Assembly: GCA_951799425.1 (NCBI GenBank)
Contig: OX637398.1
Coordinates: 18,300,270 to 18,364,269 of the forward strand
DNA from: Ilex aquifolium
Lineage: Eukaryota; Streptophyta; Magnoliopsida; Aquifoliales; Aquifoliaceae
Length of the DNA stretch: 64,000 nucleotides
Reading direction: 5' to 3'
Shown: positions 1 through 11,606 of the stretch, in pieces
How positions within the stretch are numbered: position 1 is the stretch's first letter
How the letters are laid out: each line of letters begins with the position of its first letter
The notes under the pieces: model-generated
What the model was told of the DNA's origin: nothing
Seen by the model: the letters and a program-made list of their open reading frames with translations, nothing else
Databases searched by the model: none
Program-made: the position numbers and the translations under genes

Positions 1-1341
1 TAGAATTACTATTAAAAGCCTAGAAATACATGAAAGTTGAGTCCTCACGTAAAAGTGAATACAGAAAGTAGACACGTGAAAATTCTACTTTTTCACTAAT
101 TTATGATTAAAATTCAAATTCAGTGAAAAACAAGCATTTATTAGGGAAATTCGGTGCCCAAATTGCCATAGGCTGTTTGATCCTAGTAGATCTCGAAAAA
201 ATATCCGAATTCAAAAAAAATCGCCTCAAACGAACAACCAAGTGCAAAGTTATAGTCGTTCAAAGTTTTACCACTTCTTCATGCATTTCTAATACTCCAG
301 CAACACCAAACACCAGCATGGTGCTCAGCTGTAATGCCTAGCCAAGTGCCAGTAGCTAGCACCCAGAGTCCAAGTGCCCAGCATCCAGGCGCCAAATTAC
401 CGCGGCGCACACACTCATAGTGCCCAACCTGTCGCGGCGCCCATGCTTGCAGCGCCTAGCTTCCATGCCGGCGCCCGGAGATAGGCATCGCCGCCTGCCT
501 CCTCACCTACTTGGGCATGCCGCCCGTATCACATGACCAGCTTGTCTAATAGCACCCTTGGCGCCCAACGTCACCCCTCTTGGTGCATCTAGTGCTCTTG
601 CCCCCAGCACCTGACGCTCATGCTTCGCCGGCTCAATTTCACTTACACATTCTGGCTACCCTCATTATCATCTGCTTCCTACTCTCTATCTCTTGGGAGA
701 AAGCCTCCCGAGACGTTAAAATCTTGGTCAAACTCTACCTCTATTTTCATGCAAGCAGTCTCAGTCTCCAACTTTGTGGCTTTCTCGTGAGTCGCCAAAC
801 GCTCGGTCTGATTCTACCTCAACTCTCATACAAGTAGCCTTCATCTCCAGCTTAGCGGCACTCTCGCGAGTCGCTAAAAACTCGGTCTCACTCTGCCTCT
901 GCTCTCACGCAAGCAACATTAGTCTCCAACTCAGCGGCTCTCTCAAGAATTGCTAGAAACTTGGTCTCACTCTGCCTCTTCTCTCACGCAAGTAGCCTCA
1001 GTCTCCAGCATAGTCGCTCTCTTGAGAGTCGCCAAAAACTCGGCCTCACTCTGCCACTCCTCTCACGGAAGTAACCTTAGTCTCCAAAGTAGCTCTCTCG
1101 CAAGTCGTTAGAAGCTCGGTATAACTCTGCCTCTATTCTCACGCAAGCAGCCTCGGTCTCCATAAACTCGGCCGTAAAAGGTGCATTTCTCTCATGAACC
1201 ACCCACAACTCCTCCTCTACTGCCCCCATTGTGCCTATCTTTCTCTCATTTGAGTTCAGTTGCTAAAAGAGGACAAAGACAAGATTTCTTACTCATGCCC
1301 TCTCCCCTAAATCCCATTGGGCTTGGGGCATGGGGAGCAAA
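1..1341 (+). mobile_element. 3' internal region of an LTR retrotransposon (gypsy-like), no intact ORF
   Basis: This stretch has no coding region I can support. Bases 300-560 are rich in GCGCC-containing motifs, 691-1163 hold a 79-bp tandem repeat, and 1318-1341 form a G-rich polypurine-like tract directly before an LTR that starts TGATAGG. That order (repeats, polypurine tract, LTR) is what is seen at the 3' end of plant gypsy elements. The element's coding part would lie left of the window. Family assignment is an inference. Confidence 0.5.
691..1163 (+). repeat. 79-bp tandem repeat, about six copies
   Basis: Successive units can be phased by the motif agyggctctctcg, seen at about 775, 854, 933, 1012 and 1089, giving a 79-bp period. 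Each unit also carries ctcggtctcactctgcctct and ctctcacgcaagyagcct. Copies differ by scattered substitutions. The period is not a multiple of three, so this is not a repeated protein. Tandem repeats in the 3' untranslated region are known for Tat-type gypsy retrotransposons. Confidence 0.85.
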
Positions 1342-1907
1342 TGATAGGCCCGATCCAGGTCAGGCCCAGCCTAGAGGTCCAGTGCAAAAATATAAACGGG
1401 GCCCAGAATCGCAAATTAGACCAACCTCAAACATACGGGTCAAGCCCACCATAGGATGGAGGAAGGTAGACCAGGTCAACCGCGTCATCTTGAGGGAGGT
1501 AGGTCAGCCGTGCCTTCATAAAAGACTCAGTTTACAACTGACATGCAAAGAGATCTCCTTGGAACACGCACATCACTACCTCTATGGAATTTTCTCACCT
1601 GTTACAAGAAAGGCACCACCTCTACCGAACTACCTCACCTGATATGAGAAAGACGTCTCAATCTGTTAAGAGGCACCTATAAATTATAAGTCCCACCTAT
1701 ACAAGGAGGGCATCTCACATATCATTCACACTTGAGCACCCTACACTCCTTGAAACAATAGAATACACAAGTTATCCTAGCCCTTCACAGTGGAGTGCCT
1801 CACCTTGACCGAATCACTTAAATTGTGTTTTGGTTGTGTTGACTCTCATCATTTATTACTGCATTAAATACTTGACAACTAGTGCATAAATTCACTTTTA
1901 TGCATCA
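1342..1907 (+). mobile_element. 3' LTR of a gypsy-like retrotransposon (566 bp)
   Basis: The segment begins TGATAGGCCCG right after a purine-rich tract (ggggcatggggagcaaa) and ends in TGCATCA, giving TG...CA ends. A TATA-like element (cctataaattataag) lies near 1675, followed by a short leader with a repeated caccta. The boundary on the right is where a separate 180-bp duplicated sequence begins. The 5' partner LTR is not in the window, so the target duplication cannot be checked. Confidence 0.6.
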
Positions 1908-1912
1908 CCACC

Positions 1913-2090
1913 ATGGACAACAATATGGTTGAAATCTATTAGTTTATGTGCAAGTTCATCTTTTTAAAACTAAGGGTTTTGATTGACCGAGCTTATTGAG
2001 CTTAACTATTCTCAAATTTGTGCTCAAGCTTGCTAAAAGGAACTCTAAAACTTAATTATTAATTCAATGTGATAAGTTTTTCAGAAAAAC
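1913..2090 (+). repeat. Direct repeat copy 1 (partner at 3525-3700)
   Basis: Starts ggacaacaatatggttgaaa and contains gattgaccgagcttattgag. The partner 1.6 kb downstream in the same orientation matches over about 170 bp with roughly 15% differences. It could be a pair of very short LTRs or a duplicated genomic segment; there is no coding sequence in it. Confidence 0.7.
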
Positions 2091-3524
2091 AATCTTCCAA
2101 CTACTATCGAATAAGCCATAATATTAAATTCAAGTTATTTCTCAAAAATCTATTAAAAATTTAAAAATAAATTTGGATTTGTTCATTTTATTAATAATGG
2201 TTATTTGATAATAAAATTAGCCCTCTCTGTTTGGATAATTGAGTTAGTCCAATTAAATTTTAAATCTACAACCTATGGCCTTGATGACACTTCACTATTG
2301 TTACCATTGATTTTTTTGCATTATGCGCTCAATTATTCGAATTGATTTTACATTATCCAAAGTCAAAGGTTGGAAGAAATATATCCCTTTGTAATTTTTG
2401 TGGTGGGTTGTGGGTGTAACAGTAAAGTTACTTTTTAATCTAAGAATCCAAGGTCTGATTCGTAAAGACAGCCCCAACCCCCGCATGTAGGAGCAAGATT
2501 GCAGATAGTTGACTCTACCAGGTCCTGCAATAGTGGAAGCTTCGATTATTGAGTTATCCCTTTTTTAATTCTTAGACTCTGGGGTGAAGTAAAACAAAAT
2601 TAAATAGTCTGGCGACAAACTGATGTAATTTTTCATCCAATTGATAACCATAGTTAGAGTTTCATTGTAAGAAATATGATAATTGAGAGGGCAATATAAA
2701 ATAGTGGCATAGTTGAGGGCGCCATAGTATAATATACCCTTTGAATAAAATGCCATGATAGCAAACTTAATTAGCATCTATAAAAGTGGTGGGTTAGGTG
2801 GTGAACCTTTTAAATTCTTCATTATGTTAAGATACTAGGGTGTGTCCGTGCAAATCACGTTTTTTACCGTAGTTAAAAGGTTAAATGTAAATAGGTTGAA
2901 TTACTTTGGTTAAAAGATTATATTTGAAGTCGTAATATAATTCGTCAAATTTAAACGATCTGAATCGGTGTTGTGTTTTGTGTAAGTTGAACTATGTGTA
3001 ATATTATATAGATATGGGAGAAAGACTATTTAGGCAACTTTACATATTGCTTTGACTTTAATCGAATGTTACAATTTTTTCCACAACAGCTCAAATCTAG
3101 CTTACTTATAATTACTAACTCGACCAATTAACACCCTTAGATCTTTATCTATTAGACACGAAAACTCATCTTCTACTTGTAGAATTTTAATTAGTAAGGT
3201 TTTGACAGTGTTATATAGTCAATGTCTTGTTAGAAAAGGAACAAAGTCCACCTACTCACTATAGAAATAGAGGCTTTGCTGTTATTTTCAGCCTTCTTTT
3301 ATACTAGGGTATTTTATTGTCTTCACTTCTTCAAATCGTCACACATAAGGAAATCATAGTTAGTATTATTTTTTACCTAGTTTCATTGACAACTAACATA
3401 GTATTTATTTTATTTTATTTTTTGCTCTATGTTTTTTTTTTTTTACTTTGACTGAGTCATCGTTATTGAGGAAATGATTTAGTGACCTTCACAGATGTGA
3501 ATTTTTTATATTATAGATGTCACG
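2091..3524. other. AT-rich DNA between the direct repeats, no gene seen
   Basis: Open frames here are short and show no family resemblance. There is no recognisable polymerase, gag or transposase, and no hairpin of note. If the flanking repeats are LTRs this would be the interior of a small non-autonomous element. Confidence 0.4.
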
Positions 3525-3700
3525 GACAACAATATGGTTGAAATTCATTAGTGTATGTGCATCTGCATGCATTTAAAACAAGGGGTTTTGATTGACCGAG
3601 CTTATTGAGCTTAGCTATTCTAAAATTCGTGCTCAAGCTTGCAAATGAACTCTAAAAGTTAATTATCAATTCAAAATGATAAGCTTTTCGAAAAATGTTG
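3525..3700 (+). repeat. Direct repeat copy 2 (partner at 1913-2090)
   Basis: Begins ggacaacaatatggttgaaa and keeps the 20-base block gattgaccgagcttattgag exactly. After about 3700 it diverges from copy 1 and runs into the copia remains. Confidence 0.7.
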
Positions 3701-3847
3701 AGGTTTGTCCCTCTCATTCAAATATATCAGCGCCGTAGTGGGTTGTTGACGATATGAAGATCTGCGACAAATTCGACACCAAAAGTGAAGACATGTGGTG
3801 CTGATAGTAAATCGGAAAAGGGAATAAGAATTTTTTTTGTAAAATCT

Positions 3848-3903
3848 GATCCATAATATTTGTTCCTTCTTCCGGATGAAAGAAGGAACAAATATTATGG
3901 ATC
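3848..3903. repeat. Perfect 24-bp inverted repeat with 8-base loop
   Basis: Left arm 3848-3871 and right arm 3880-3903 are exact reverse complements around the loop ccggatga. Both arms encode the same short peptide (EGTNIMDQ) of a copia gag on opposite strands. The minus-strand frame continues left of the hairpin and the plus-strand frame continues right, so this is an inverted-duplication junction rather than a terminator. Confidence 0.9.
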
Positions 3904-5466
3904 AACTCAATGTTTTTAATAAAATTATTATTCAGCTAATAAACATTGAGGTGAAAATTGGAAAGGATGATAAGGTCAATCTTCTTTTCGCTTCTCTTTT
4001 ACATTCTTTTGATGACCTTGTGGCCACACTCTTATTTGGAAAAGACACTATAGGTGTTGATGAGGTGACAACAATTCTTTTGGAGATTGTGGCACTCGGA
4101 AAGCTAAGAAATGAATCTCAAGCAAAAAGACTGATAGCTAAAACTGAATCATGCCAACAACGCGAAAGGAGCAACCATAAAAATTATAGAAATGGAAATG
4201 GAAAGAGGTCACGCTTCAAATCAAAAAGGAAAAATAGCAGAAAATACAACTATCATTACTTCTACTGCAAAAAAAAAAAAAAAACTTTAAAAGGGATTAT
4301 AATAAAAGAAAACGAGATCTAAAGGGAAAAAAAAATCTCCAAATTCAAATCAAGCGGTAATTGCACAAGATGGATCAAACGACAATGAACATTTACTATC
4401 AATCACCTTAAGTACAAATTATCTTTCTGGTAGTGGTGCAGTTTTGCAAGATCGTAGAAATTGAGACCATTAAAATTAAAATGTTGAGGTATGGTGAGAA
4501 CATTAGTTGATGTGTGGCATCTCCCTGCGCTAAAAAAGAATTTAATGTCCTTAGGTACACTGGATTCTGATGGCTTTACCTGCATTGCAATGAAAGGGAT
4601 TCTAAAAGTGGTTAAAGACGCCAGAGTAGTTATGAAAATTGCAAGAAAATTTGTATATATTTGCAGACCATACTGTTACAGCTATCTATAACCACTCCCT
4701 TAGATACAAGTATTGATGACTCTACTCTATAACATTTACGCATTGGACACATGCGTGAGAAAGTTCTGTACGAACTTCACAGACATAGTCTGTGTGATGG
4801 GGTAAAAACTTGTAAACTTAATTCTATAACTATTGCTTATATGAAAAATAGTGCAGGGTTGATTAGCTTCAAAGCAGGACTACATACGAGCAAATGTGTG
4901 TTAGAATACATATACTCTGATGTGTGGGGACTAATGACAGTTCCATCTAAAGGTGAAGCATTATTTTTGTGACATTTATTGATGACTTCTCCATAAATGT
5001 ATGTGTCTACTTCATGAAGCACAAAAATAAAGCGTTTGAAAAATTCAATCAGTACAAAGCAGACCGGACAAAAAGTCAAGTACCTACGGATAGACAATAG
5101 AATGGAGTATACACTCCGAGAATTTAAAAGGTATTATGATACGGAAGGGATATCTAGACATTATCCTACACCATGTGGGCTACAACAAAATGGTGTAGCA
5201 AAAAGAATGAATAGGACACTTTTAGAGAGAGAATGATGTATGAGAATCCATGAAATCTTGTTGAAATTATTTTGGATTGAAGCTATTAATTTGGAATGTT
5301 ATATTGTTCACAGGTCACCAATTTTGACTATTAATGGAAAAGTCCATGAGGAGGTTTGGACAAGTAAACCGGTTAACTATTCTAATTTTAGAATATTTAG
5401 TTGTTCGGCTTATGATCTGCCACATATGCCTTTATCTTGGCAACGCAAGCCCTCACATCCTACTTC
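3880..5466 (+). pseudogene. Ty1/copia gag-pol remnant (gag, pre-integrase, integrase)
   Basis: Decayed polyprotein of a Ty1/copia retrotransposon. About 3880-4320 reads as a UBN2-type gag ending in a lysine-rich, damaged zinc-knuckle region. At 4490-4690 the frame gives VWHLPALKKNLMSLGTLDS, the typical pre-integrase segment. At 4750-5230 integrase core pieces follow, with EYIYSDVWG, KYLRIDN and LQQNGVAKRMNRTLLERE (the conserved D, D, QQNGVAERMNRT and E region). At 5240-5466 the post-core segment ends YSNFRIFSCSAYD. Several frameshifts and stops (for example at 4973 and 5235) break it. Reverse transcriptase and RNase H are absent; sequence switches to an opposite-strand gypsy remnant at about 5470. 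Not functional. Confidence 0.88.
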
Positions 5467-5712
5467 TTGAAGTCATTGGGGTAGACTTCTATTAATAACT
5501 AGTTCGTTGGTCGCCTCTTTGTTATCCAGCCTTACCATAGTTATTGGTTGGATGACCTCCTCCTCTATATATTGGACCTCTGAATTCTTTACACTGGTCT
5601 GAAAGACAACCTCCTTGGGCTTGTTGTACTTATCTTGCTTCCTTGGGCTTCATGGGTTCTATCCCCTCGTCATATAGCCAGGCATTGGTCATATATACGT
5701 CAACTATGAAGG

Positions 5713-5955
5713 GGTTGTTTAGTTCCACTGTAATAGAGATAATGATTAATTCAACTTCTCTTATCTCTTATCCCATATCTTGGATAGCAACAGATCTCTT
5801 ATCCCATATCTTAGATAACAATAGATCTCTTCAAACCTTATCAAATAATCTGTGTCAATCTTACTGTAACAATTTCTCTATAAATACTTGTACTTCTACA
5901 ATGAATGATATATATAAAAACCTTCTTTAAGTTTTGTTATTCCTTTACACTGTAT
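5713..5955 (+). mobile_element. Short LTR-like insertion inside the gypsy protease
   Basis: The gypsy protease frame is interrupted between HQRLI (right side) and FIVDVYMTNAW (left side) by about 240 bp of unrelated AT-rich DNA. The insert has a 31-bp direct repeat (tctcttatcccatatct core, about 5764 and 5795) and a TATA-like ctctataaatacttg at about 5876, as in a copia LTR or small TRIM. Exact ends and a target duplication were not resolved. Confidence 0.5.
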
Positions 5956-6864
5956 CAATCGTTGATGGAGCGTGGAAGGTATGCATTCATTCAAGTGGAT
6001 CCATTCTCGGCCTAAGAGTGCGTTGTATGAGGTCTTCGTGTCCACTACGAAAAACGGTTTCATGATGGCCTTACTTCCTACGACCAACTCAATTGGCAAG
6101 ACCCTCTGGTCTTGTTGACTCCACCAGTAAAGCTACTGACCATCAAATCAATTAGGATAATGTCTTCTACTCCCTTTTCGAGCTTCTTCATCATTGCGAT
6201 GGGAAGAATGTTAATGGCTGCACATTATCCACTAGGATCTAAGTGAAGGGCCTATCCTCCAAGTGAGCTAGGATATAAAGTGGCCCAAGGTGCTGAGTCA
6301 TCGATCGAGCAAGTTTCTCAAACACTACTCCGACTAAGCTTCTGCGTGCTTTTGCACCTTCATTCCTCGACCCCTTAGTTTAGTTGAGTTCCAAGCATTG
6401 CTCCAGTTGGCTATCACCCCTCTCAGGTCATCTCATCTATAAAAATTGGGGTCCAACACCTCTATTTCCTCAACGTCTCCCTCTAGCAAATTAGGTTGTT
6501 GGTTCCTTAGCTTAAAGGCTACAGGAAGCATGCATAATGCATTTATGGAGATCGACCGATGTAATTTTGCGATCTGGATGGGAGTCCAGTCATCATTGTC
6601 ATTTGCGTTGTTGGAGGCATGCTCAGAGTGGCTTTCAAGTGTTCCACCACCCTGCACACCATGCGTTCTTCCATGCCTTCTTCCTATTGAGTTTGGGGCT
6701 CCATCTTCTATTTGCCCTTTTTCCTAATCATTGATTTTGTTGGCGTCATTGTCTACTGCTGAGGTGGGAGGCTTTTCTTTCTACCTTCACCAAAACTGAT
6801 TTTGGCCACCTTCTGGCAAAAACTTCCATTGACTATTCAGTCTCTATCTCTTGTTTGGCCTCCA

Positions 6865-7063
6865 TTTTTTGCCGAGCAATACTATAGGGACCTTATTTTG
6901 GGACCTAATATGGGGACCTAATAATGTGGCTTCAATGCAACAATTGGATTAGTTGTGAGTTCCAATGTTAGATGGAGCTCACAACCAATCCAATTGTTGT
7001 ACATCATTAGGTCTCTAAATTAGGTCCCCAAATTATGTTCAAATAGCATTTCCCTTTTTTGCC
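6865..7063. mobile_element. 181-bp Mutator-like MITE with 9-bp target duplication
   Basis: The element spans 6874-7054 and is flanked by TTTTTTGCC at 6865-6873 and 7055-7063, an exact 9-bp duplication typical of Mutator-type insertion. It is almost all inverted repeat: each half has the run ATRCTAT, ggacctaat, caacaattggatt and ttgtgag, meeting at tccaatgttagatgg. It sits inside gypsy gag-pro and so inserted after that element. Related copies occur at 10668, 17000, 21903 and 22224. Confidence 0.85.
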
Positions 7064-9342
7064 TGAATGCACTGCCAATGCCTTTTTTGAATCCTGGTCA
7101 TTGGAGGCGACTGTTGATACTGCAAAAACTTGGGATGTCGTGCCACATACCACCTACCTTCTAATGGTTCCGTTGGTTTGACCATCCTTTGATGGTCAAA
7201 TCACATTTCTACCCTTATGGCCTAATCAAGAGTCATCTTAGCAGCAAAATCTTCTAAGTTAGTCATGGGCCTACCCTTTGGGAGTCTGGGAAGCTCTTTT
7301 TTGGGTCTGTCATGCCCTTTGTAGCTTCATCGCATGAAGTTTCCAGGACAATCATTTGAGTCTCATCTTCGTGGCGGCTCTTCTTTTTCCCAAGAGGTGC
7401 CTTTGTGGTGCCACGTCTTCCTAGGCATCTATCTTGTCTTCTCCCCCTCTTCTTCCTCACGCATGAGTCCGTAGTATGTCTTGCACTTAGGGCATATACC
7501 TTTCTTCACCATGTGCAATTGCACCTATACAGTGGCAGAGTATTTGAACTTGCTCTAAGGGTCATTGTCAGACGAGTCCTCCTTTAGAGATATTTTTACT
7601 CCCCTCGGGGCGTCTCTACACTACTTGTACCACCATTTTTTTAGGTAAAATTTCTTCCTCAAAGTCTTGGATTGCCTTAGCTCCACCAAGTTGATGGTGG
7701 CACTTTTCTAAAATGGGTCTTTGTCGAAATCCATCTCTAGATATGCCTTGTCACCGAACATTAATTGACCTTTATTCAGCCCTTCCTGGATGGCATTTTA
7801 GAACACCAAACAGTTGTTGGTAGAATGACTCCACAAGTTATGCCATTTGCAATACGTTTTCCCTTTGAGCTCTATGGCTGAGGGGGTTTTATTACCATAA
7901 GATAGCTTGATGATGTTGTCTATTAGTATGTGGTTAAAAATCTGATCGGCCCTAGAGATGTCAACCTCAGACTTTCGACTTGTATCGTCGGTTCCCTTAT
8001 TAGCGTTGGTCGAGGTCTGCACTTGCCCTTGTTTTTCTGAAATCTTGGCAAGTGCCTTACATACGTGTGGCCGCTTGGCCACAATCTTAGCTACATTCTA
8101 TTTCACGCTTTGGTCCAGTTCGACCATGAGCACGTCAAAGTTAGGGTCACGATAATAAGTCCCTTTCGAGGCATTCTTGCGGTCTAGCTCCTTTCGCAAG
8201 ATCTTCTCATATTGAGTTGCTCGGGTCGCTAGATTGAATAAGTCACTGTTCACCATGCCTTTAAACTTCTTTTGGAGCTCAAAGGTCAATTCGTTTTACG
8301 CGATGCACACATACTCCATTTCAAGCAGGGCAAATCTGCACCTATTTCTGGTTTTTTTGAAACGAAAAATATACTACACTACCATTTTGCCAGTCATATG
8401 GTATAACCTGGCCAAATCAACCATAAATACTTAAGACTTCGTTCAATAAAATTGTGCATGAAACTTGTCTTCTAGTTGCTGCCAAATTAACACCAAGTTA
8501 GGCGACCAATCGATGTACCAGCAGAATGTAATTCCAATTAAGGAGTTTGCAAATAACCTCAACTTTAGAAACTCGTTCGCCCCGCCTCACCACACTACAC
8601 GGTGAAGAGGCCAATATGTTCGAAGGTCGATTGACCATCTTCTCCTGAAAACGTGGCCAAAACGGGAACCTTGTAGCCATGTGGATTCTTGTCCTCTCTA
8701 TTCACCTAATTGAGATATATGGATTTTGGTATGTCGGCCTAGTAACTAGCCTCATGGTGGGCCCGATGTGCTCCGGGATAATCTCATGCAGTTAATCTCG
8801 ATTCATAATCACCTACTTTGTCACGGAATAACAAATGGCGACTGTCTCTTTTTCCTATACCCCCGGAATGGGTAACATATCCTCCTAGAATAGAGGATTA
8901 TTGTTTTTGCATGGGTCATTCTTGGCCCACTGTGCCATTTCTGGCGATAAATACGGAGGAGGCACGAGTTTTGCCTCCATTGGTGCAACAGTTGGGAGTG
9001 GCGGTTGTTGCTGTGCTACTCCTTATATGTTTAAGTTCTCAAATAGCCGCTATAGTGCTTGTCTGGTGTAGACAAATTCTTTTATTATCAAGTTTTCCAG
9101 GCCGTCGATGAATCCCGACATTTGCTAGGAAACCTAATGGAAAAATGCTCTGATCGAAACCTCTAGCTTTGTGTTAGATTCTCGATTTACTTGACCCTCG
9201 AGAAGAGGCAATTCCTCTTGTAGGTTGTGAATACCAAACCTATTTTCTTCAACTATCTTGTGCCCTAGAGGCACGTCTTATGTGTCAGTTTTGGTCTTTC
9301 CCTTAGTATGCACCATGCACTTACGATAGGTCCCACCAGGTA

Positions 9343-10232
9343 TGTCAAAAAATATATTTAGCATTTTTCTAATTGCAAGCGTGTCAAAGTACAGATGAAC
9401 TTAATTTCTAAATACTTATGACCTTACCTACTCAAACCGGCGTAAGGTTTTGAAAATCATGATGGTTTAGGTGATTGAAACAAGACGTAAGGTTACCACT
9501 AAATTTTTTTCTCTGCCTTGGAAATCAAAGACTTAAACTATTCCCTCTGGGAGCAGGCTAACAAACTAAGAATCGAAAGTAGAGTGGAATTAGAACGAAC
9601 AATGAAGTAAACAATAAACGAGAATTGTTGCATTAACCATTGAACTTGGAATTGAACTAGAAAAAAGGGATTACCAGAATGACGATAACGTAATTATAGA
9701 GTGGAGTAAAATGAAAAAGACATAAATGTCAACAGTGTAGAGAAAGGCTCTGGTATGCCGCGGCTATTTCCGAAGCTAATAAGTTTTTGCTTCAGCAATA
9801 GGTCGAAACTAACTTTTTGCATCGGACACTTTTTACTTCGCCCCTTTTGCTTTGGCCCCAAGACCTTTTTGCTTCACAGCTAATAGCCAAAGCAAAAACC
9901 CCTTTTCTTGTAGTGTGTTGATCGAGGGATCTCTTCTCCGTTGCTTGCACCTTTGTATTTATAGGCAATGACCTCTAACCGTTGGATCTATTTTTTCTGG
10001 CCACTAAACTAGCATTCGTGGCTTCTCTCTTCAACGGTTAGTAACGTGCGTAAAAACCGTCTACAACCGAAGGCTCTATGATGTCACATCTGCCACGCCT
10101 CTTTGTATCCCGATAGACTTGGAGATGATTACTCATAGCCACCTTATTTCACTTGGACCTTCTCCGACTCAATTATGGCTGATGAATCTTGCCACGTGTT
10201 ATTCTTAGATTCTTTAATATTTTAGTGTAACA
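9343..10232 (-). mobile_element. 5' LTR of the minus-strand gypsy element (890 bp)
   Basis: On the minus strand it starts TGTTACACTA and ends TTTTTTGACA, then continues into tgcccggtgggacc-like leader sequence. A TATA box (TATAAATA) is at 9963-9956 on the minus strand. A related, more diverged copy lies at 30865-31578 in the same orientation. The 3' partner LTR is missing. Confidence 0.75.
9956..9963 (-). promoter_or_regulatory. TATA box of gypsy LTR
   Basis: TATAAATA on the minus strand within a GC-richer LTR context, placed upstream of the gag leader. Assigned by motif and position only. Confidence 0.5.
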
Positions 10233-10667
10233 TATTAGATCAAATCTTTTAGTCCCAATTGTATTACTCAAAAGAAAAGGTAAACCTACAAATTGTATAC
10301 ACATATGCTCACAATTAGTAACTTCTATCAAAGTTCACTTCAAATATTATTTCACCAAATTTAGCTGCACAGTGGATGTCGACTCTAGATGGATTTATCC
10401 ATATCCCAAAGTCTAATATTTGTTACTTTAATTAATGTTAGATTGATCAAAAAATAGGAAAAAAGGAAAGAAACCAAATGATGTAGGGCAATATAGTAAT
10501 ATTTTTTATCCCTTTTTATTAATTTAAATTTTAAATATTACTCACCATATAATTCATCTTATATCTTTTTATATCTCATTTTGTACACAATCTAACATTA
10601 CCTTCAGTTTTTAATTTAATTGCATGAGGAGGCCATGCAGTTTCCTATCTTCCTATATTTTAAATAA
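10233..10667. other. AT-rich DNA, no gene seen
   Basis: Unique-looking AT-rich sequence between the gypsy LTR and the MITE. No open frame or repeat that I can support. Confidence 0.5.
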
Positions 10668-10764
10668 GGGAAATGGTATTTAGACTTTATTTGGTGATCT
10701 TATTTAGGGATCTAATAATATACAACTATTAGATTGATTGTGAGTTCCATCTAACATTAGAATT
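10668..10764. mobile_element. MITE, left half (interrupted by the TR-GAG element)
   Basis: Begins gggaaatggtatttag and contains ggatctaataatatacaact and tgtgagttccatctaacatt, matching one arm of the MITE at 6874-7054. It breaks at 10764 where a complete LTR retrotransposon starts, and continues at 15795. Confidence 0.75.
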
Positions 10765-11592
10765 TGATGATGCACAAAATTGTCTTATGCAAGATCAACA
10801 GTCAGGAATGTATAAGGGTGTAACTAATGAGCAACTAACAAGCAATCAATGACAATCAAAGAATTAAAACGATAAACCATAGATCAACACGGGGATGTAT
10901 AGTGGTTCGGTCTTGGATGACCTACTCCACTTTCGGGAATGACAGCGGTGGCCTGATGTTCTTTATTGATGAATAAGAGTCACCGGAGGGATGTTCTCCG
11001 GGAGTATTACAGTGCTTGGGGAAGAAAGAGAGAGCAATGTGTGTAGTGAAGTATGTGAGATATTGGAGGCGTGTCCTTATTCTTGAGAGGGCTTACATTA
11101 TATAGCTAGGGTAAGGCAGTGACGTGAGGAAGAGGACTTATACTATTTTGGTAAGTGTAATCTTAGTAGGAATAGATCTATTTGGCAAGCACAGTTAAGG
11201 TAGGAATAGATCTCCGTATCCCGATATTCTTTCCTTGTGCTCCTATTCAGTCGGAGGAAGATTCTGATCTGGACTGGGCTCGATCATCTTCTTAAACTTG
11301 AACTTGACTTGAGCAGGCTTGAATTTGTATTGGAGTACCAAAGTCAAGAGGAGTGAAGAGGAGGAGGCGCCCAAGGGGCTGCCATGGGTGGCACCCAAGG
11401 GCCCTGTGCCCAAGGGACCTGCGCCCAAGGGCTGCCATGCCTTCTTGCTTTGGGCGTTGGCCTTGGGGCTTTAGGTGTTGACCTCTTGATGTCTTCTCTT
11501 CTAATGGGTTGACTCAGCTCTGTTTGGGCTCTTCTTTGGGCTTTCTCGGTTTACTTTAATTGGACTTGGCCCAGAAAAATTCGGACTCATCA
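10765..11592 (-). repeat. 3' LTR of the TR-GAG element
   Basis: In element orientation it begins TGATGAGTCCGAATTTTTCT and ends GTGCATCATCA. It carries GGCGCC/GGGCGCC-rich DNA near its start. Clear partner of 14974-15794 over the whole length. Confidence 0.92.
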
Positions 11593-11606
11593 TTTGCCCC
11601 CAATGC
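11593..11606 (-). promoter_or_regulatory. Polypurine tract of TR-GAG element
   Basis: Minus-strand sequence attgggggcaaa abuts the 3' LTR start TGATGAG. This is the expected site and composition of the plus-strand primer for reverse transcription. Confidence 0.65.

Larger units (their letters stand above)
5470..9342 (-). pseudogene. Ty3/gypsy gag-protease remnant, 5' half of element
   Basis: Read on the minus strand from the LTR at 9343-10232, this is the leader, gag and protease of a Ty3/gypsy element. At 8289-8098 lies a gag piece (LQKKFKGMVNSDLFNLATRA). At 8082-7798 a zinc-knuckle-like motif CKWHN...HSTNNC is followed by residues usual in gypsy gag. At 6099-5950 is the retropepsin end (TSYNALLGREWIHLNEC). 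Protease sequence resumes left of a 240-bp insertion at about 5710 (FIVDVYMTNAWLYDEG). Stops and frameshifts are frequent. Reverse transcriptase and integrase are missing, so the element is truncated on its 3' side at about 5470. Confidence 0.8.
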
